64,000 nucleotides of DNA from Peromyscus leucopus (Eukaryota > Chordata > Mammalia > Rodentia > Cricetidae), in NCBI RefSeq assembly GCF_004664715.2, contig NC_051075.1:28142832-28206831 (forward strand), given 5' to 3'. The notes beneath the pieces are model-generated. The model searched no databases and had not been told where the DNA came from. It was given only the letters and a program-made list of their open reading frames with translations. A program made the position numbers and the translations under genes. Positions 24,720 through 36,358 of this stretch are shown in pieces (the stretch's first letter is position 1; every line of letters starts with the position of its first letter).

Positions 24720-25075
24720 ACTAATTGTTGTTACATGCATATGTGTATATGTATATACTATATATTCCTAAATACAACTGGCTCTTTCTGTATAATGTTA
24801 CTTGTATATATGCTTTTAGAGCTGATCATTTGGTATTTGATAACCAATTGTCATGCTCTTCCCTTGGAAAGACAATTTCTCCCTTTCTCAGCATTCTTTA
24901 GTTTCCCATAGTTGTTTGCATAGGGTTGAGACCTACTAGGGTTCCCACTCCCCCTTGACTCCCAATCCCTTCCATCCCCAACTCCCGTCCATTTGGCATG
25001 TCTATTGGCCTTTTAATTTCTCAACTGTTCTGGAATTTGACCAAACTACAACAAATTCAAGTAACTATAGCAGAC
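24720..25075 (-). repeat. Probable dispersed rodent repeat, class uncertain
   Basis: 'TTGATAACCAATTGTCATGC', 'CTTCCCTTGGAAAGACAATT' and 'CTCAGCATTCTTTAGTTTCC' are phrases I associate with a dispersed rodent repeat, but I cannot name the family or its strand with certainty. Confidence 0.4.
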
Positions 25076-25159
25076 TGTAGAGTACTTTATCCCCTGACAT
25101 ACCACTTCCATTTCCTCCAGCTCCCCTGAACTTCATTGGCTACAATGAAACACAGACAC

Positions 25160-25574
25160 ATTAGTAGGTCATGACCTCACTGTGAGACCAGATGAGAGTC
25201 TGTGATACACAGTATAGGACTCAGAGTAGGACTTGGTCTACATGGACAGAAAGTACAAGAAGCATTGATGATAACTGAAGTGAAGTTGAGTCAGCAGATA
25301 ATCTGGCTATACTAAAAATAAGATCATTTAAAAAAACGAGGGGATGGTGGACTCGAGATGAAGTAAGTACAATGACCTTTGTACCTTGTAACATCACTTG
25401 CCCATCACTATCTTCAAAGCAGAGACTGACACATAACTTCTTTTACTAAAAATAAAACAGTATCACATATAAATGTATTAAAGTAGGTTGGGATCATATG
25501 AACACGAAGACTCATTCAAACCATATAAAAATAATCATGGCATAGAATTTATTGACTATTTAAGACCATGAAAG
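25160..25574. other. Unique-looking DNA
   Basis: Nothing recognised between the repeat above and the 217-bp array. Confidence 0.35.
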
Positions 25575-26620
25575 GATGCAATACCATCACCTGCACACCA
25601 TGACGATGCCCAGGAGTCTGATCAGCCACCTGGGACTGTGTTGGTGTCCAAAGGCCATGCTGTAGCTAGGGCCATACACATCTGAGTCGTACATACTATT
25701 ACCGGGTGGCTTCAGTGGCTTCTATTGCCACTGGGGGCCAGGCTGACTCTAGTGGTCTGGGCTGCCACTTGGGGCTGTGTTTGTATCCTGGGGCCACACT
25801 GATGCTGGGGCCATGCTGATCTGGGTGACCTTCACAGTCACCTGGGGCTATGGTGACAATCAGACCTGGGCTGTTGCTGAGGACCATGCCTGGGTCTGTG
25901 GTCCTGATGCATCCAAGGTCTCTGTTGAAGTCTGTGGCCTATGTTGCCGCCAAAAGTCACATAGAATCTGGAGTCTGGACTGCAACCTATGGCCTTTTTG
26001 GTGTCCAGGGGCCATTCTTCTGCCAGAGCCATCATAATCTGAGGCTGGGGCTTCCACCCAGAGCCAGAACATTGATCAGGCCAGGCTGCTGCCTGAGGCC
26101 AGGTCTGGGCCTGTGGCTCAGAGGCACCTGGGGTCTGTGTTGAAGTCTCTGGCCCAGGTTTCCACTAGGACTCAAACAGAAGCCTGGGATCTGGGCCACA
26201 ACCTGTGGCCTTGTTGGAGTCTGGAGACCATGCTACAGCAGGAGGTATACAGATCTGAGTAGCCTGTGATACCATCCAGAGTGATGGTGTCATCTGGGCC
26301 CAGGCTGCTGCTGAAGACAATGTCTGGATCTATGGCCCAACGGTAGCCAGGATCTGGATTGACTATGTGGCTCCTATTGCTACCAAGGGCCATGAGGATG
26401 CCCAGGGTCAGGTCAGCCACCCAAGTCCAGGTTGGTGTCCAAGGGCCGTGATGCAGCTGGGGCCATGAAGAGCTGAGTGGCCTGGGCTGCTACCCAATGC
26501 CATGGTGACATCCAGGCGAGAAGTGCACTGTAGGACCATATCTGGGTCTGTGGTCAAGCTACAGCTGGGGTCTTTGTTGATGACTGTGGCCTGTGTCACC
26601 TCAGCGGTCCATAGGAATCG
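25575..26620 (+). repeat. Degenerate tandem array, unit about 217 bp
   Basis: Equivalent landmarks recur near 25894 (GTCTGTGGTCCTGATGC), 26109 (GCCTGTGGCTCAGAGGC), 26327 (GATCTATGGCCCAACGG) and 26545 (GTCTGTGGTCAAGCTAC), giving spacings of about 215, 218 and 218 bp. Each unit alternates motifs such as CTGGGCTGCTGCC, GGCCATG and TGTTGAAGTCTGTGGCC. The first unit (25575-25780) appears shortened. The sequence is GC-rich against AT-rich flanks. Many short frames cross it on both strands and none is a convincing gene. It may match the murine repeat called MurSatRep1, but that is from memory. Confidence 0.8.
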
Positions 26621-27413
26621 TGTGAGATAAAATCAGAGGGTCATGCTGAGCCAGCCCTGCCCTTTGCTGGCTCAGGGAAAGCTGGCCTTGAGTCTCCGTG
26701 GACACTGCAGCAAGAAAGTTGGCCTCGACCCTCACTGGAGAGATGGCCCCACCACTCAACACAAGTGAAGGGAAACCAATCCTGAGGGCATAGGAGTAGG
26801 GGAGCTGACCCCACCTCCTTGCCAGAGGTGGGCGGGCCCAGTGACTGACCAGTTCAGTTACCACCCAGGCCCACAGCTAAGCCTTGGGTTGGCCCACTCT
26901 AACATCTACCTCATCTAGGTAGGATCTGCTGCATTTCATGAAGGGACTAGTCCTGTGGAACAATACCCATGGGATCTCCATGACTCACTCAGCTTGGCCA
27001 CCAGATATCCCAGATGAGTTCTGGCTAAGATCCAGGGATGATGGTGTACCAGAAACCAGAGGCCTTGAACCAGACTAGTGACTCATTGTGGTAAACACTT
27101 GCTAGTAAAGCTGATTGGACAAGAGTGTTTAGTATAAGACATACTGAGGATCCCACTGCCACCAGAATAAATGAAGAGATGTTGGAGAGGCAAGAAAGGA
27201 GAAGCAAAGAGGTTTAATTCTTTATTTATTTAATTTTTTGTTTTGTTTTGTTTTTGTTGATGGCTTGCTTTGTTTTGTTTTATTTTTTTTTAATTTTCTT
27301 TTGTGGACTGGTACTGCAGGGGTGAGGGGGGAATATGGAGCAGAATTGGGGTACATGATGTGAAACTCCCAGAGAATCAATAAAGAAGTTAAACTTTAAA
27401 AAATTATAATAAA
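26621..27413 (+). mobile_element. 3' part of a composite retrotransposed repeat
   Basis: Downstream of the 217-bp units the sequence runs through 'AGAAAGGAGAAGCAAAGAGG', a T-rich stretch (27220-27300), 'GGGGTACATGATGTGAAAC', the polyA signal AATCAATAAAG at 27375-27385 and an A-rich end to 27413. Array and tail together look like one dispersed unit with a processed RNA-like 3' end. No reverse transcriptase or LTR is seen, so it would depend on another element such as L1. The left boundary and target duplication are not clear. Confidence 0.55.
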
Positions 27414-27881
27414 AAGATGGTAACATCTAGCAATGCAATGGGGAATGGCTACCACTGACCTGTTATCTGACCCCTGAGTTTGGGTATCAAATGTCAATGA
27501 ACTGAGAGGACAAGCAGAAAACTCCTGACTTTCTCTAGGGCTTCAACTCAGCTCAGTCCCCACTGCTGACATGTTCAACTTGATTGCCATCTCCCTGTCT
27601 CTCCATATGTTCACCTCTCCAAACCTACTGCTGTACCTTACTTTCATGGAACCATCCTCCACCTCTATAGTTCCAATCAACTTTAGGTCTCTGTTCAGCT
27701 CTTGAACCTTGCAACAACTCTGTGTGCCTCCAGCAGTTTTCCCACTGGGGGCTTTAATGTCTTCTATAACTCCCTGCAGTGACATTGCATCTGTGTCAGA
27801 TTTTCGCCTGCTACAAGTGAGGACCCTTTCAACTCCTTGAAATCCACAGGGGCCTCATTATAGACGTTTTATAACCATTTT

Positions 27882-27913
<32 letters not shown>

Positions 27914-28780
27914 TTAATGTTAGTAATTAAAAACTGAAATGAAAGAACCTATATTTGCTAAAAGCCAGATATCAGGAGACACTGGGAATACTTGGCAAAC
28001 TGATGCCAACAAGACCAACATAGCTTGTGAATTCATCATTACTTAATACTCATGTCTATCTGTGTTACTGGCACAGTGTGCTCAACATATTGCTCGAAGT
28101 TACTTGTCAGCACATGGCAAGAAAGGTGTAAAGAGACGGAATAAATGTGTCTCCTCAGCTTCTCATCTTTTATTCCCAGTATCAGCATTTTTTCATATTT
28201 ATTGTATGATGGATGCAACAATCTAACCATCAGACACTAAGAACATTCACAGTCAGACGAAAAAACATTGACAGATAGGTGACCAAGCCAACATTTTAAA
28301 ATATACATTTCTCTTTTAGTTGGAAGAATCTGTTTTTCTTTGAAAGCTCAACTGCACTTTTTCCTATGCGGTATTTTCTATTCCAAGTTGTAAATGCAGT
28401 GGGAAAAGAATATCTGGGGCTTTTACTCTTCAGAGAACATCCTGTTGAGATGGAGAAGAATATCTCCATTCATATAGGTATGGAGTCCTTGCTGGTGTCT
28501 TCTTTCCATCTGAGCAGGTGGGAAAAACTTCATCATAAAGCTCTGGGAAAGTGAGATTTGACAACGAAACAGAGTTAAGTTTTACTAGATGTCCTTTAGA
28601 CAGAAAGTTGTATCTTCCAGGCATATAATACTGAATAAGTCACTTAAACTCTCTAAGTGGCCTCACTTTCATGTGCAAAATGAGATTATCAACATAATGT
28701 ATAATCATAACATTTAAAAAGATAATATAAAAAATTCATTTTCTACTGAAAATATATAGGTTGGACTATTTTTAACTGAA
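27414..28780. other. Unique-looking DNA with a short (CA)n
   Basis: Contains (CA)n at 27885-27913. An 80-residue - strand frame at 27543-27785 has ordinary composition but no motif or family I recognise. Confidence 0.4.
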
Positions 28781-28782
28781 TT

Positions 28783-28862
28783 GTTCATTCATTTATTTGT
28801 TCAACAAATGTGTTTGAACAACTACTGTTTGCTATGTATTATTTTAGGTCTCAGGGATCAAT
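28783..28862 (-). mobile_element. Ancient L2-like 3' end fragment
   Basis: 'TTCATTCATTTATTTGTTCA' followed by ACAAATGTGTTTGAACAACT and CTGTTTGCTATGTATTA follows the reverse of the mammalian L2 terminus (TGAATGAATGAA end, CACATAGTAGG block). Confidence 0.6.
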
Positions 28863-28949
28863 ATGGACAAAGAAAATCACAACTGATTTGGAATATGCTT
28901 TCCAAGAGAGAAAGGGATATGGTAGTAGATGCAAAATAAAAAGAAGAGC

Positions 28950-29045
28950 AATGTAAGCTTTTGGAGGACAGGGATTTTTGTATGCTTTGTGCAGCAAGTA
29001 GAATAGTACCTTGTACATAGTAGGGGCATAATAAACCTTGTTCAA
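28950..29045 (+). mobile_element. Ancient L2-like 3' end fragment
   Basis: 'GAGGACAGGGATTTTTGTAT' then 'CCTTGTACATAGTAGGGGCA' and ATAATAAACCTTGTTCAATG is the forward L2 3' end. It faces the fragment at 28783-28862, making an inverted pair about 90 bp apart. Confidence 0.65.
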
Positions 29046-29615
29046 TGTCATTAAAAGACATGCTATGTGATAAGGTAACAAAGTGAAAAGTAGAGACCAC
29101 ACATGTAAGAATGATTGAGTCAACTTTCTCCACTGAGGTGATATTTAAGCAAATATTCAAATGCCTTTATGATATCTCGGAGAAAAACATTTTTATGGAG
29201 GGACTACTATGTACAGATGTTGAAGGAAAGAGGGTGATTATTCCCTTTAATAATAAACTCAGTGTAACATCTTGGTTGCAGGAAATAGAGACACCAAACT
29301 GGCAGTGAGCTTGAAAAATCCTTCCTGCTGGCTGCCGGCTCCCTTCCATGCTTGGGGACAAATTGTGGACCCTGTGTGCTACACTACTGATTTGGCAGGC
29401 AAGATGTGCCCACTGCAGTGGTGGCATGGCTGCTCTCGGGATAACTAACCACTTTATATTTGAGTTTCAAGTCCTTTCCACATGACCAAATTCATGACTA
29501 TTACTGTAAATCTGGCTAAAAAGCCACAGCTAGAGAAGACCTCGGCTTTAATGGGGAAGCAACTGCTACTAGCAGCTATTATCAGAGATGTTTCTCTTTT
29601 AAGTGGACCAAAGAG
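29046..29615. other. Unique-looking DNA
   Basis: No recognised repeat. Overlapping frames of 60-90 residues on both strands lack motifs. Confidence 0.35.
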
Positions 29616-29619
29616 ACTC

Positions 29620-30208
29620 AATCCTTATCAAGTTGTTCAGACTTAGTGACGGCTGAATGCTTATACCTAGAAGGAACATTTGTACCACCATCTCCAAGAC
29701 AGTACATATAACAGAAGAAGGGAACATGATAGAAGGGAGAGCTGAAGGAGGGGTATAATGTGGAATTCTGTTACACTTCTCATCTCTCAACTGTTGTAAT
29801 TGTCTGCACAAGATTTGCACAATATCGGGCCTATCATCACTCTGTTATGGAAAGAAAAAGGACTCAGAAGGCTAGGGAGGATACATATATTGTTAATGGC
29901 TCCTCAGGGAAGGGGAGACATTTTTTCCCTATGGTACAGCCATCTATATTTCCATAAATAATCACTTACTCATTCTATTATTAGCAACCCCAATTAAAGT
30001 CATTGGGTCAACAGAAATTAAAAACAAAAATGATGTGAAAGTAGAAAGGAAATTAGTTGGAAAGAGAATCAACAGGAAAGGGAGGAAATGAGAGAGGGTG
30101 ATGGGAGTGATTATGTTCAAAATGCATTCATATGCATAGGAACATCATAATGAAACCCAATGTTAGGTGTAATTAATGCATGCAAATATAACTTTAACAA
30201 AAAAAATG
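29620..30208 (+). mobile_element. Old L1 3' UTR (Lx-type)
   Basis: 'GTCTGCACAAGATTTGCACA', a GGAGACATTTTTTCCC block, 'GAGAGAGGGTGATGGGAGTG', 'ATTCATATGCATAGGAACAT', 'CATAATGAAACCCAATG' and an A-rich end at 30198-30207 follow an old rodent L1 3' UTR. Confidence 0.65.
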
Positions 30209-30690
30209 GGTTCCTCTGGGACAATTCTTCCTCTCATTGTCCATAGGCTCCACTTCTCTCTACCACATAGCCACCTTGCTCCTCCAGGATTTATATTTCT
30301 TGTGTATGCATGTAAACCCCACACTATGATAGACCACTTGGGTCCTTCTCGATGTTACTGCCATATGTTGCCTAGTAAATCTTTTTCCTCCCTTACCCAT
30401 AGCCCCTGATACCCCAAGCTCACTTCCAGCTTCCCCAGGATGTCCTACCTCCAATCTCTAGTTGATAAGAACTGACTTAAGATTTGAAATCCAAGTCTGG
30501 CAACTCACCCTGAAGCCAGTAGAGGAGAGGGCCAGCAATACTTTGCTAACCCTTGAGCAGTACTATTAGCAAAGGCAGTACTCTCAAAAGAAGACAAGAA
30601 GTGAAGCCTCCAATATCATTCTCACAGAGGAAAACAATGTTTCATCTCTCTTATAGCTTAGTCTTTTCTTGACCATTGTACACCCCTCTA
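30209..30690. other. Unassigned sequence
   Basis: Pyrimidine-rich on the + strand but no family recognised. Confidence 0.3.
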
Positions 30691-30779
30691 CTTAAAAAAA
30701 GAAAAGTGACTTGAACAAAAGGAAAGAAAGCAAGGTATGGAAAGGAAGGGAAGGAGGGAGGGAGGAAGGGAGTAATGAC

Positions 30780-32700
30780 CCAATGAGAATGACATGGATG
30801 AACTTGGAGACAAAGAATTTGAAAGAATAATTATATTTATCATCTCAAAGAACATGTGAATATACTACAAGATATCCAAACAAAGAGCTGAATGAAGTAA
30901 GGAAGTAAATCTAAGATGAAAATAGAGTTCCACAAAAAGATAGACTTGCTGAAGAAAACCCAAAGTGAAATGATGCTGAAAATGCAAAATTCAATAAACC
31001 AAATGAAACCTTCAGTGGAAAACCTTAGCAGTTAAATAGATCATGTGGAAAACAGACTGTCAGTTCTGGAAGACAAAGTAGAAAATTAGGTGGAGCACTC
31101 AGTAAAAGTCTATGATAAATTTTACTAAATGAATGGAAAATGAAAAAGTAGGCTACACTGTGAAAATATCTCAAATTTGAATTATGAGTATAAAAGAAAA
31201 ATAAGGAATACCATACCAAAGACATAGAGAATATTTTCACTATAATCATAGAAGAAAAAAATTTCAAACCTACAGAAAGAGATGCTTATCCATGTAAAAG
31301 AGGCATATAGAACATCAAATATACAGAACTTAAGATATGATAGTTAAAATACTAAAATTATAGACTGAGCAAAGAGTATTGAAGGCTGCAAAATAGGAAG
31401 GGCAGGCGCATCAGAATGCACTTCCGAATATTATCTGGTTATTGAACATTATCTATTGAAGCCATACTGTCCTGGAAAGATGTGTCCCAAGTTCTCAGAC
31501 TCTGTCAACCAAGATTATTATACCCAGAAAAAAACTCTCTATTAAAATTCAAAAAAAATAAAAAAAATTCTATGATAAAAACAGATTAAAGGAATCTATG
31601 ACCACTAAACCAGCTCTATAGAGGATACCAGATCAAATGGTATCAGACTGAAGAGAAAGATAAACACAACCCAAGGGGAAGAAATGATTAAAGGTAATAG
31701 TAGAACACACAAACATCAAAGGAGAATGGGAATTTCTCGAGATTAATGGTTTATGTAGAAACAAAGGATTTGAACAGAAATATTCTGAATGGGTCAACAA
31801 GGTTACTACCAGAAGACATGGGTCATTAATGAAAATCTCAGTGCAGACACAAGATACCTCCCTATTAGTCATTAGTCAGGGTGGCCCCAGTGACACCACA
31901 AACAACAGAGGTCATTGCTCTTGATTACCCACCACAAGAAGACAGGAAATCACCATTGCCAAAGACACCACTCATTTTGAATGAAGGGCAAAGAGAAATT
32001 AACTTTGACTAAGAAACTCCTTACCTGCTGGCTAGCTTACATAGTATCAGAAGATGCTCTGTAGACTGCTGTGGGAGAAAGGACATCACGGTCTCACCCA
32101 GTGCTGAATCCTGCAAGCTATAATTCTGACTTGCCTGACAGGATGTTCCCACTCATAAAATACTGATATGACAGTTATGGGGGTAACTGACATATTTCTG
32201 CTCAGATAGGAGGCCCATTTCCTTAGAGGTATTTCATACTTGAAACTATGAATCTGGTCAAAATCCATGGTTCTGAGGTTATAGGTCCTAGATAGAAGCC
32301 TGTTGTTAGTTTGCTAGAGGGTCACGCTGCCAATCTGCTTCCTATAAATATGTATATTTAAACCCATAGTTTTGTATTGGTATGGGGAATAAGTAATAAT
32401 TAATATAGTGACTTACATCTTGTCAAAGTGCCAAATATAAGCAACTAATGGGTACTCAGCTATAGATGAACCACCTGTATCAACCTCCCTTCACCCAAGG
32501 CCCAAGGCTCAGGGATCACCTTGGAAGAGGGGACAGAAAGAATGTAGGAGCCGGCATTTGAGAGCTGGGAAATGGTGGGTTCTAGATGTGACATGACTGT
32601 TGCACACGTCAACAGACAGCAGCTGTTGGTACCGGCACAAGACTTGCACAAATTTGGTCTGGTCAAAAATCTAGCATAGGTAGGGGAGGGGCAGAGAGAA
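30780..32700 (+). mobile_element. Old LINE fragment: ORF1-like region, then L1-like 3' UTR
   Basis: Around 30960-31090 the + strand resembles the L1/HAL1 ORF1 coiled-coil coding region (AAAATTCAATAAACCAAATG, then a TGGAAAACAGACTGTCAGTT, CTGGAAGACAAAG series). 'CAACCAAGATTATTATACCC' at 31507 is typical of the ORF1/HAL1 end. From about 32440 the phrases 'CCCAAGGCTCAGGGATCACC', GAATGTAGGAGCCGGC and 'GGTACCGGCACAAGACTTGC' match an old rodent L1 3' UTR. ORF2 appears to be missing, either by deletion or because these are two neighbouring fragments. Confidence 0.55.
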
Positions 32701-34005
32701 ACCTATTTTATGTGAAGCAAGGGGAGCGGAGTCTAGAAAGTGAAACCACCAGGGTTCTACAGGTGGACTACATCACATAGGTTTTTGGAAGTCATAGGAA
32801 AGACTAGAGTTTTATTGTAAGCAGTGTTGAGGATGGAAAGCTTCAAGAAACATGTCAGGAGTTGACATTTAAAAGGTAATATTCCAAAGGATCTTGCTAA
32901 CAAATTCTGTCATAGGAAAGAAAGGCTGTAGTTACCATTAACCTACTACTAGCATCACTTTTTTATTCTCATCATTTTGCTTTTCTATTGAAAAAAAAAT
33001 CCTCATCCTTTAGAAAGTTAAGTTTCCCTGCATGCTGTGGGCCTCCCAATTCAAAAGAAGAAAATACAGAAAATACACTTTTAACCATCCCCAAAGCTTT
33101 TGCTTTCAATAACTTCAAGCTAATGGGAAGTGAAGAAGTAACTTTGTCTTAAGTGAATTTTGTTCCCAGAGTGCTTGTTAAATGAAGTATTACTGAATTG
33201 CTTTTGAAATTAAATTATGCCATAAACCTGGTGTGAGGGCAAAATTTTATTTTCCACAGAACAAGTATTTTATAGCAGTAGCTACATGAACATAAGAAAA
33301 TGTTTTCACAAAACTGTTTGCTAAATCACATAAAAGTCTTTTCACTGCTTCTCAGAAGGTCTAGTTCAGAAATGACTTTATACAGTGTAAAAGCTATCAA
33401 GGTTTTATTTCATGATCTTTGAAATCAAAGACAGAAACAAATTTCTATTTGTATCTTAGGGTTTTTATTGGGTTTATACACTAACAACAATTTTTTACTA
33501 CTAAATACTAAAAAAGAACAGCATAGAGTAAGTATTTACTAAGAAAGGCAGCCAAAATAAATATGACTGATTATTAACAACTAACATATGAATTTTCAAT
33601 ATAAAAAGTGGCACACTAACAAAATTCATACACATGAAAAGTGAATGACATCATTTTCACATTGCATTGTAGGTAGTTATACAATTCTTTTGTTATTTTA
33701 AAAGGTGTAGAAATAAATTGGGTACTATATATAAATGAGCAGGTTTATTTAAAAATATTTTTATCAACGGATTTTCTTAAGGATTATGACTCACGAGAAA
33801 CATGGAAACAAACTGTTGCTACTAGCACAGTTGTTTGAATGCACAGTCTGATGATGAAAGTTCTGTTTTGGGGAAATGATTGAAGTGAGGTCTTTTTGAG
33901 GCTGGGTTTATTTGACTGGCACTTTTAGATGCTGGCTTTCTAATCAGAGACAACACCAACTTAATGTCTTGATATTTATAATCACCTTTTGTTAGCCTCC
34001 TTTGA
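32701..34005. other. Unique-looking AT-rich DNA
   Basis: About 1.3 kb without a recognised feature. Confidence 0.4.
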
Positions 34006-34009
34006 TAGT

Positions 34010-34115
34010 TTTTTTGGGGGGCAGTACTACAGATGGAACCCGGGGTCTCTCTCACTCTTAGTAAGTAAGCAGAGGGCCACAGTGCTATATTCTCAACCAG
34101 TATAATACCTTCTTT
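34010..34115 (-). repeat. Possible ID/B4-type SINE fragment
   Basis: 'CAGATGGAACCCGGGGTCTC' and 'AACCAGTATAATACC' weakly fit the reverse of a tRNA-Ala-related SINE head (TGGGGATTGAACCC type). Heavily decayed. Confidence 0.4.
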
Positions 34116-34249
34116 AGGAAATACAAGCAATTCTGAAGCATCCTGTGAATGCCACTGAATTCTTTATAACATTGTTATCAGCAACATTCTGAAGGAGATG
34201 ATTTGTAGTTGGGGTAAATGAACAAGTAAGAAATAAATCACAGACATGC

Positions 34250-34550
34250 TTTGGTCTGAATGCCATGACCCTTTAAAATTAGAAGAATTGATGTTAAAAG
34301 ATTGAGCCTTAGGTGATTAGGTTATAAAACCTCGCTCCCAGGAATAGGGTAAGTGACCTAGAAACAGTTTGTATGTTTGATAGATGGAGACACACGGAGT
34401 GTCTTTTATAAGGAACAGACCCATAATCTGACCATGATTTGGACCTTGGACTTTCTGTCACTGAGATGAATGAAGTTGCTATTTATTAACAACCCAGTTT
34501 AAGATGTCTTGTTATGTAACAAGACAAGTAGAGTAAGGCAAGGCTGGTTC
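34250..34550 (+). mobile_element. Ancient MaLR LTR (MLT1/MST-like)
   Basis: 'GGTCTGAATGCCATGACCC', 'GAGCCTTAGGTGATTAGG', 'CATAATCTGACCATGATTTG', 'GGACCTTGGACTTTCTG' and 'AACCCAGTTTAAGATGTCTT' follow the MLT1/MST LTR order found across mammals, with about the expected decay. Confidence 0.65.
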
Positions 34551-35054
34551 TTGATTGGAATTTAAGACATCACAAAATCTGGTTGCTACATGCAGATTGA
34601 AAGGCAAAGCCACAGCAACAAAACTATTTAAAACAGTACTGGAGCTCTTGAGGTGGTGTGGGACACTACCAGAAACAAATAAAGAAAAGACTAGAAACCT
34701 GACCCTGTCCTTCCCCGGGCAATAACTTCTACTTCATTGCCCCAAGAATTCTGTTAGGGCACCTTCAGATGGTCACGGAACCTGAGGTTACCAGCAAGGG
34801 GAGTATTAGAGCAGATGAAACAGATGCTCCCTCTTAATGCTTCAATAAGTGATCCTGCAAATTTTCTATACACAGGGAAAAGGCATATGCCCCCCTAAAA
34901 AGTTCTTCTGCTACAAAAAATAATAAATGGAGATAACTCCATTTTTGTGTAAGAAATTTCTGTCAGTTTACTTTTCATTCAGTACTAGGTGATTAAACAT
35001 GCCAGAAAAATCCCCCTGCAATTGACATATATTCCAAGCCCTCTTTTAATGTTT

Positions 35055-35172
35055 ACTTTGAGAAAGTCTTACTGAGTTGTCCTGGCTGGCCTTGAACTCA
35101 CTCTGTAGTCCAGGCAGGCCTAGAATTTTCTATCATCCTTGCCTTACACAGGCCTGCATCACCAAGCCCAGC
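35055..35172 (-). repeat. Old B1/PB1D-like SINE
   Basis: 'TCCTGGCTGGCCTTGAACTC' and ACAGGCCTGCATCACCAAGC follow the reverse of B1. The TG repeat begins at its edge. Confidence 0.75.

Positions 35173-35173
<1 letters not shown>

Positions 35174-35227
<54 letters not shown>
35174..35227. repeat. (TG)n microsatellite
   Basis: 27 TG units. The frame beginning here (35174-35407) is a low-complexity artefact. Confidence 0.98.
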
Positions 35228-35231
<4 letters not shown>

Positions 35232-35504
35232 CTTACTCCAAGCTTACTGAGATGCTCAGTGTGTATGTTTCCTTAAAGTCTCAAAAGAATAATTCAAAAG
35301 GTTGTAAGTTGATGTATCACTGTTTTTTTGAGCATTTCTCTCACAAAATGTATTTTTCCTTTCAATCTTGTGTTTTCATCTCTGTTGTGTTTGCCCCCTA
35401 TACATAATGTTTTAGTAAAGATTTAGCAACAATTAAATACACATAGACATTTCCCCAAATCTACCATATGTAAAATTAAAACTCATTAGAAAAACAAAAA
35501 ATAG

Positions 35505-35655
35505 AGGGACTGGTAATGTGACTAAGCAATTAGTTTCTTTGCCAGAGGAACTGAGTTCAGTTAATAGCACCCATGATAGGCAGCTTAAAACTGCCTATAT
35601 AACTCCAGATCCAAAATGCATAATACTTTCTCTAGCCTCAATAAGTATACATACA
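35505..35655 (+). repeat. Old B3-like SINE
   Basis: 'GGGACTGGTAATGTGACTAA', 'GAACTGAGTTCAGTTAATAG', 'CACCCATGATAGGCAGC' and TATAACTCCAGATCCAAAAT follow B3 order. Its ACATACAC tail leads into the compound microsatellite. Confidence 0.65.
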
Positions 35656-35659
35656 CATA

Positions 35660-35672
35660 CTCTCTCTCTCCT

Positions 35673-35736
<64 letters not shown>

Positions 35737-35738
35737 AC

Positions 35739-35773
<35 letters not shown>
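35660..35773. repeat. (TC)n(AC)n compound microsatellite
   Basis: TC units to about 35736, then AC units to 35773, following a SINE tail. Confidence 0.97.
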
Positions 35774-35778
<5 letters not shown>

Positions 35779-35988
35779 CATGAATAAAAATTAAAATTAA
35801 AAGTTCTTATTTTAAAAACAATTCATAGGGAAAATCAGAAACTGAAGAGATTAATTAAACAATAGATCACATATAGCTAAGACTAGACTTCATTAAGGTC
35901 ATCTAGATCACATCCTAGAATACAGTTCAAAGAATGCACAGATAAAAAGTCAGTAGCCCTTTCAAGAGATGGGAGATAGTTTGTCAGG

Positions 35989-36358
35989 TGTAGCTGGAAA
36001 ATTTCCTGTGTCCCACCTGGTCCACAGGTGCTCAAACCTAAGTAAACACACAGAGGCCTATATTAGTTAAAACTGTATGGCCTAATGGCTCAGGCTTCTT
36101 GCTATCTAGATCTTACTAAATTAACTCATTTCTATAAATCTATACCTTGCCACCTGGATTATGGCTTACCAGTATCTTTACATCTTGCTTCTCATGGCGT
36201 CAGCTGGCAGTGTCTCCTGACTCAGCCTTCCTCTTCCCAGAATTCTCTTCTCTGCTTATCCTGCCTATACTTCCTGCCTGGCTACTGGCCATTCAGCACT
36301 TTATTTATTAACCAACCAGAGCAACACATTCACAGCATACAGAGTGATATCCACAGCA
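35989..36358 (-). mobile_element. 3' LTR of a - strand ERV2 (family B)
   Basis: A 370-bp LTR read on the - strand starts TGCTGTGGATATCACTC, contains GGTTAATAAATAAAG and GGCCAGTAGCCAGGCAGG, and ends CCAGCTACA. A purine tract (AAAAGGGGAAG) sits directly upstream on the - strand at 36359-36370. It is therefore a 3' LTR with internal sequence attached, unlike the solo copies at 2433 and 16599. Confidence 0.85.

Noticed and set aside
25699..26864. Overlapping open frames on both strands through a GC-rich region
   Set aside because: They trace the 217-bp tandem repeat. Frames change between units and none has a start, splice context or domain.
27543..27785. 80-residue - strand frame of ordinary composition
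   Set aside because: No recognised family, no neighbouring exon or splice signal that I can support. Left as unassigned DNA.
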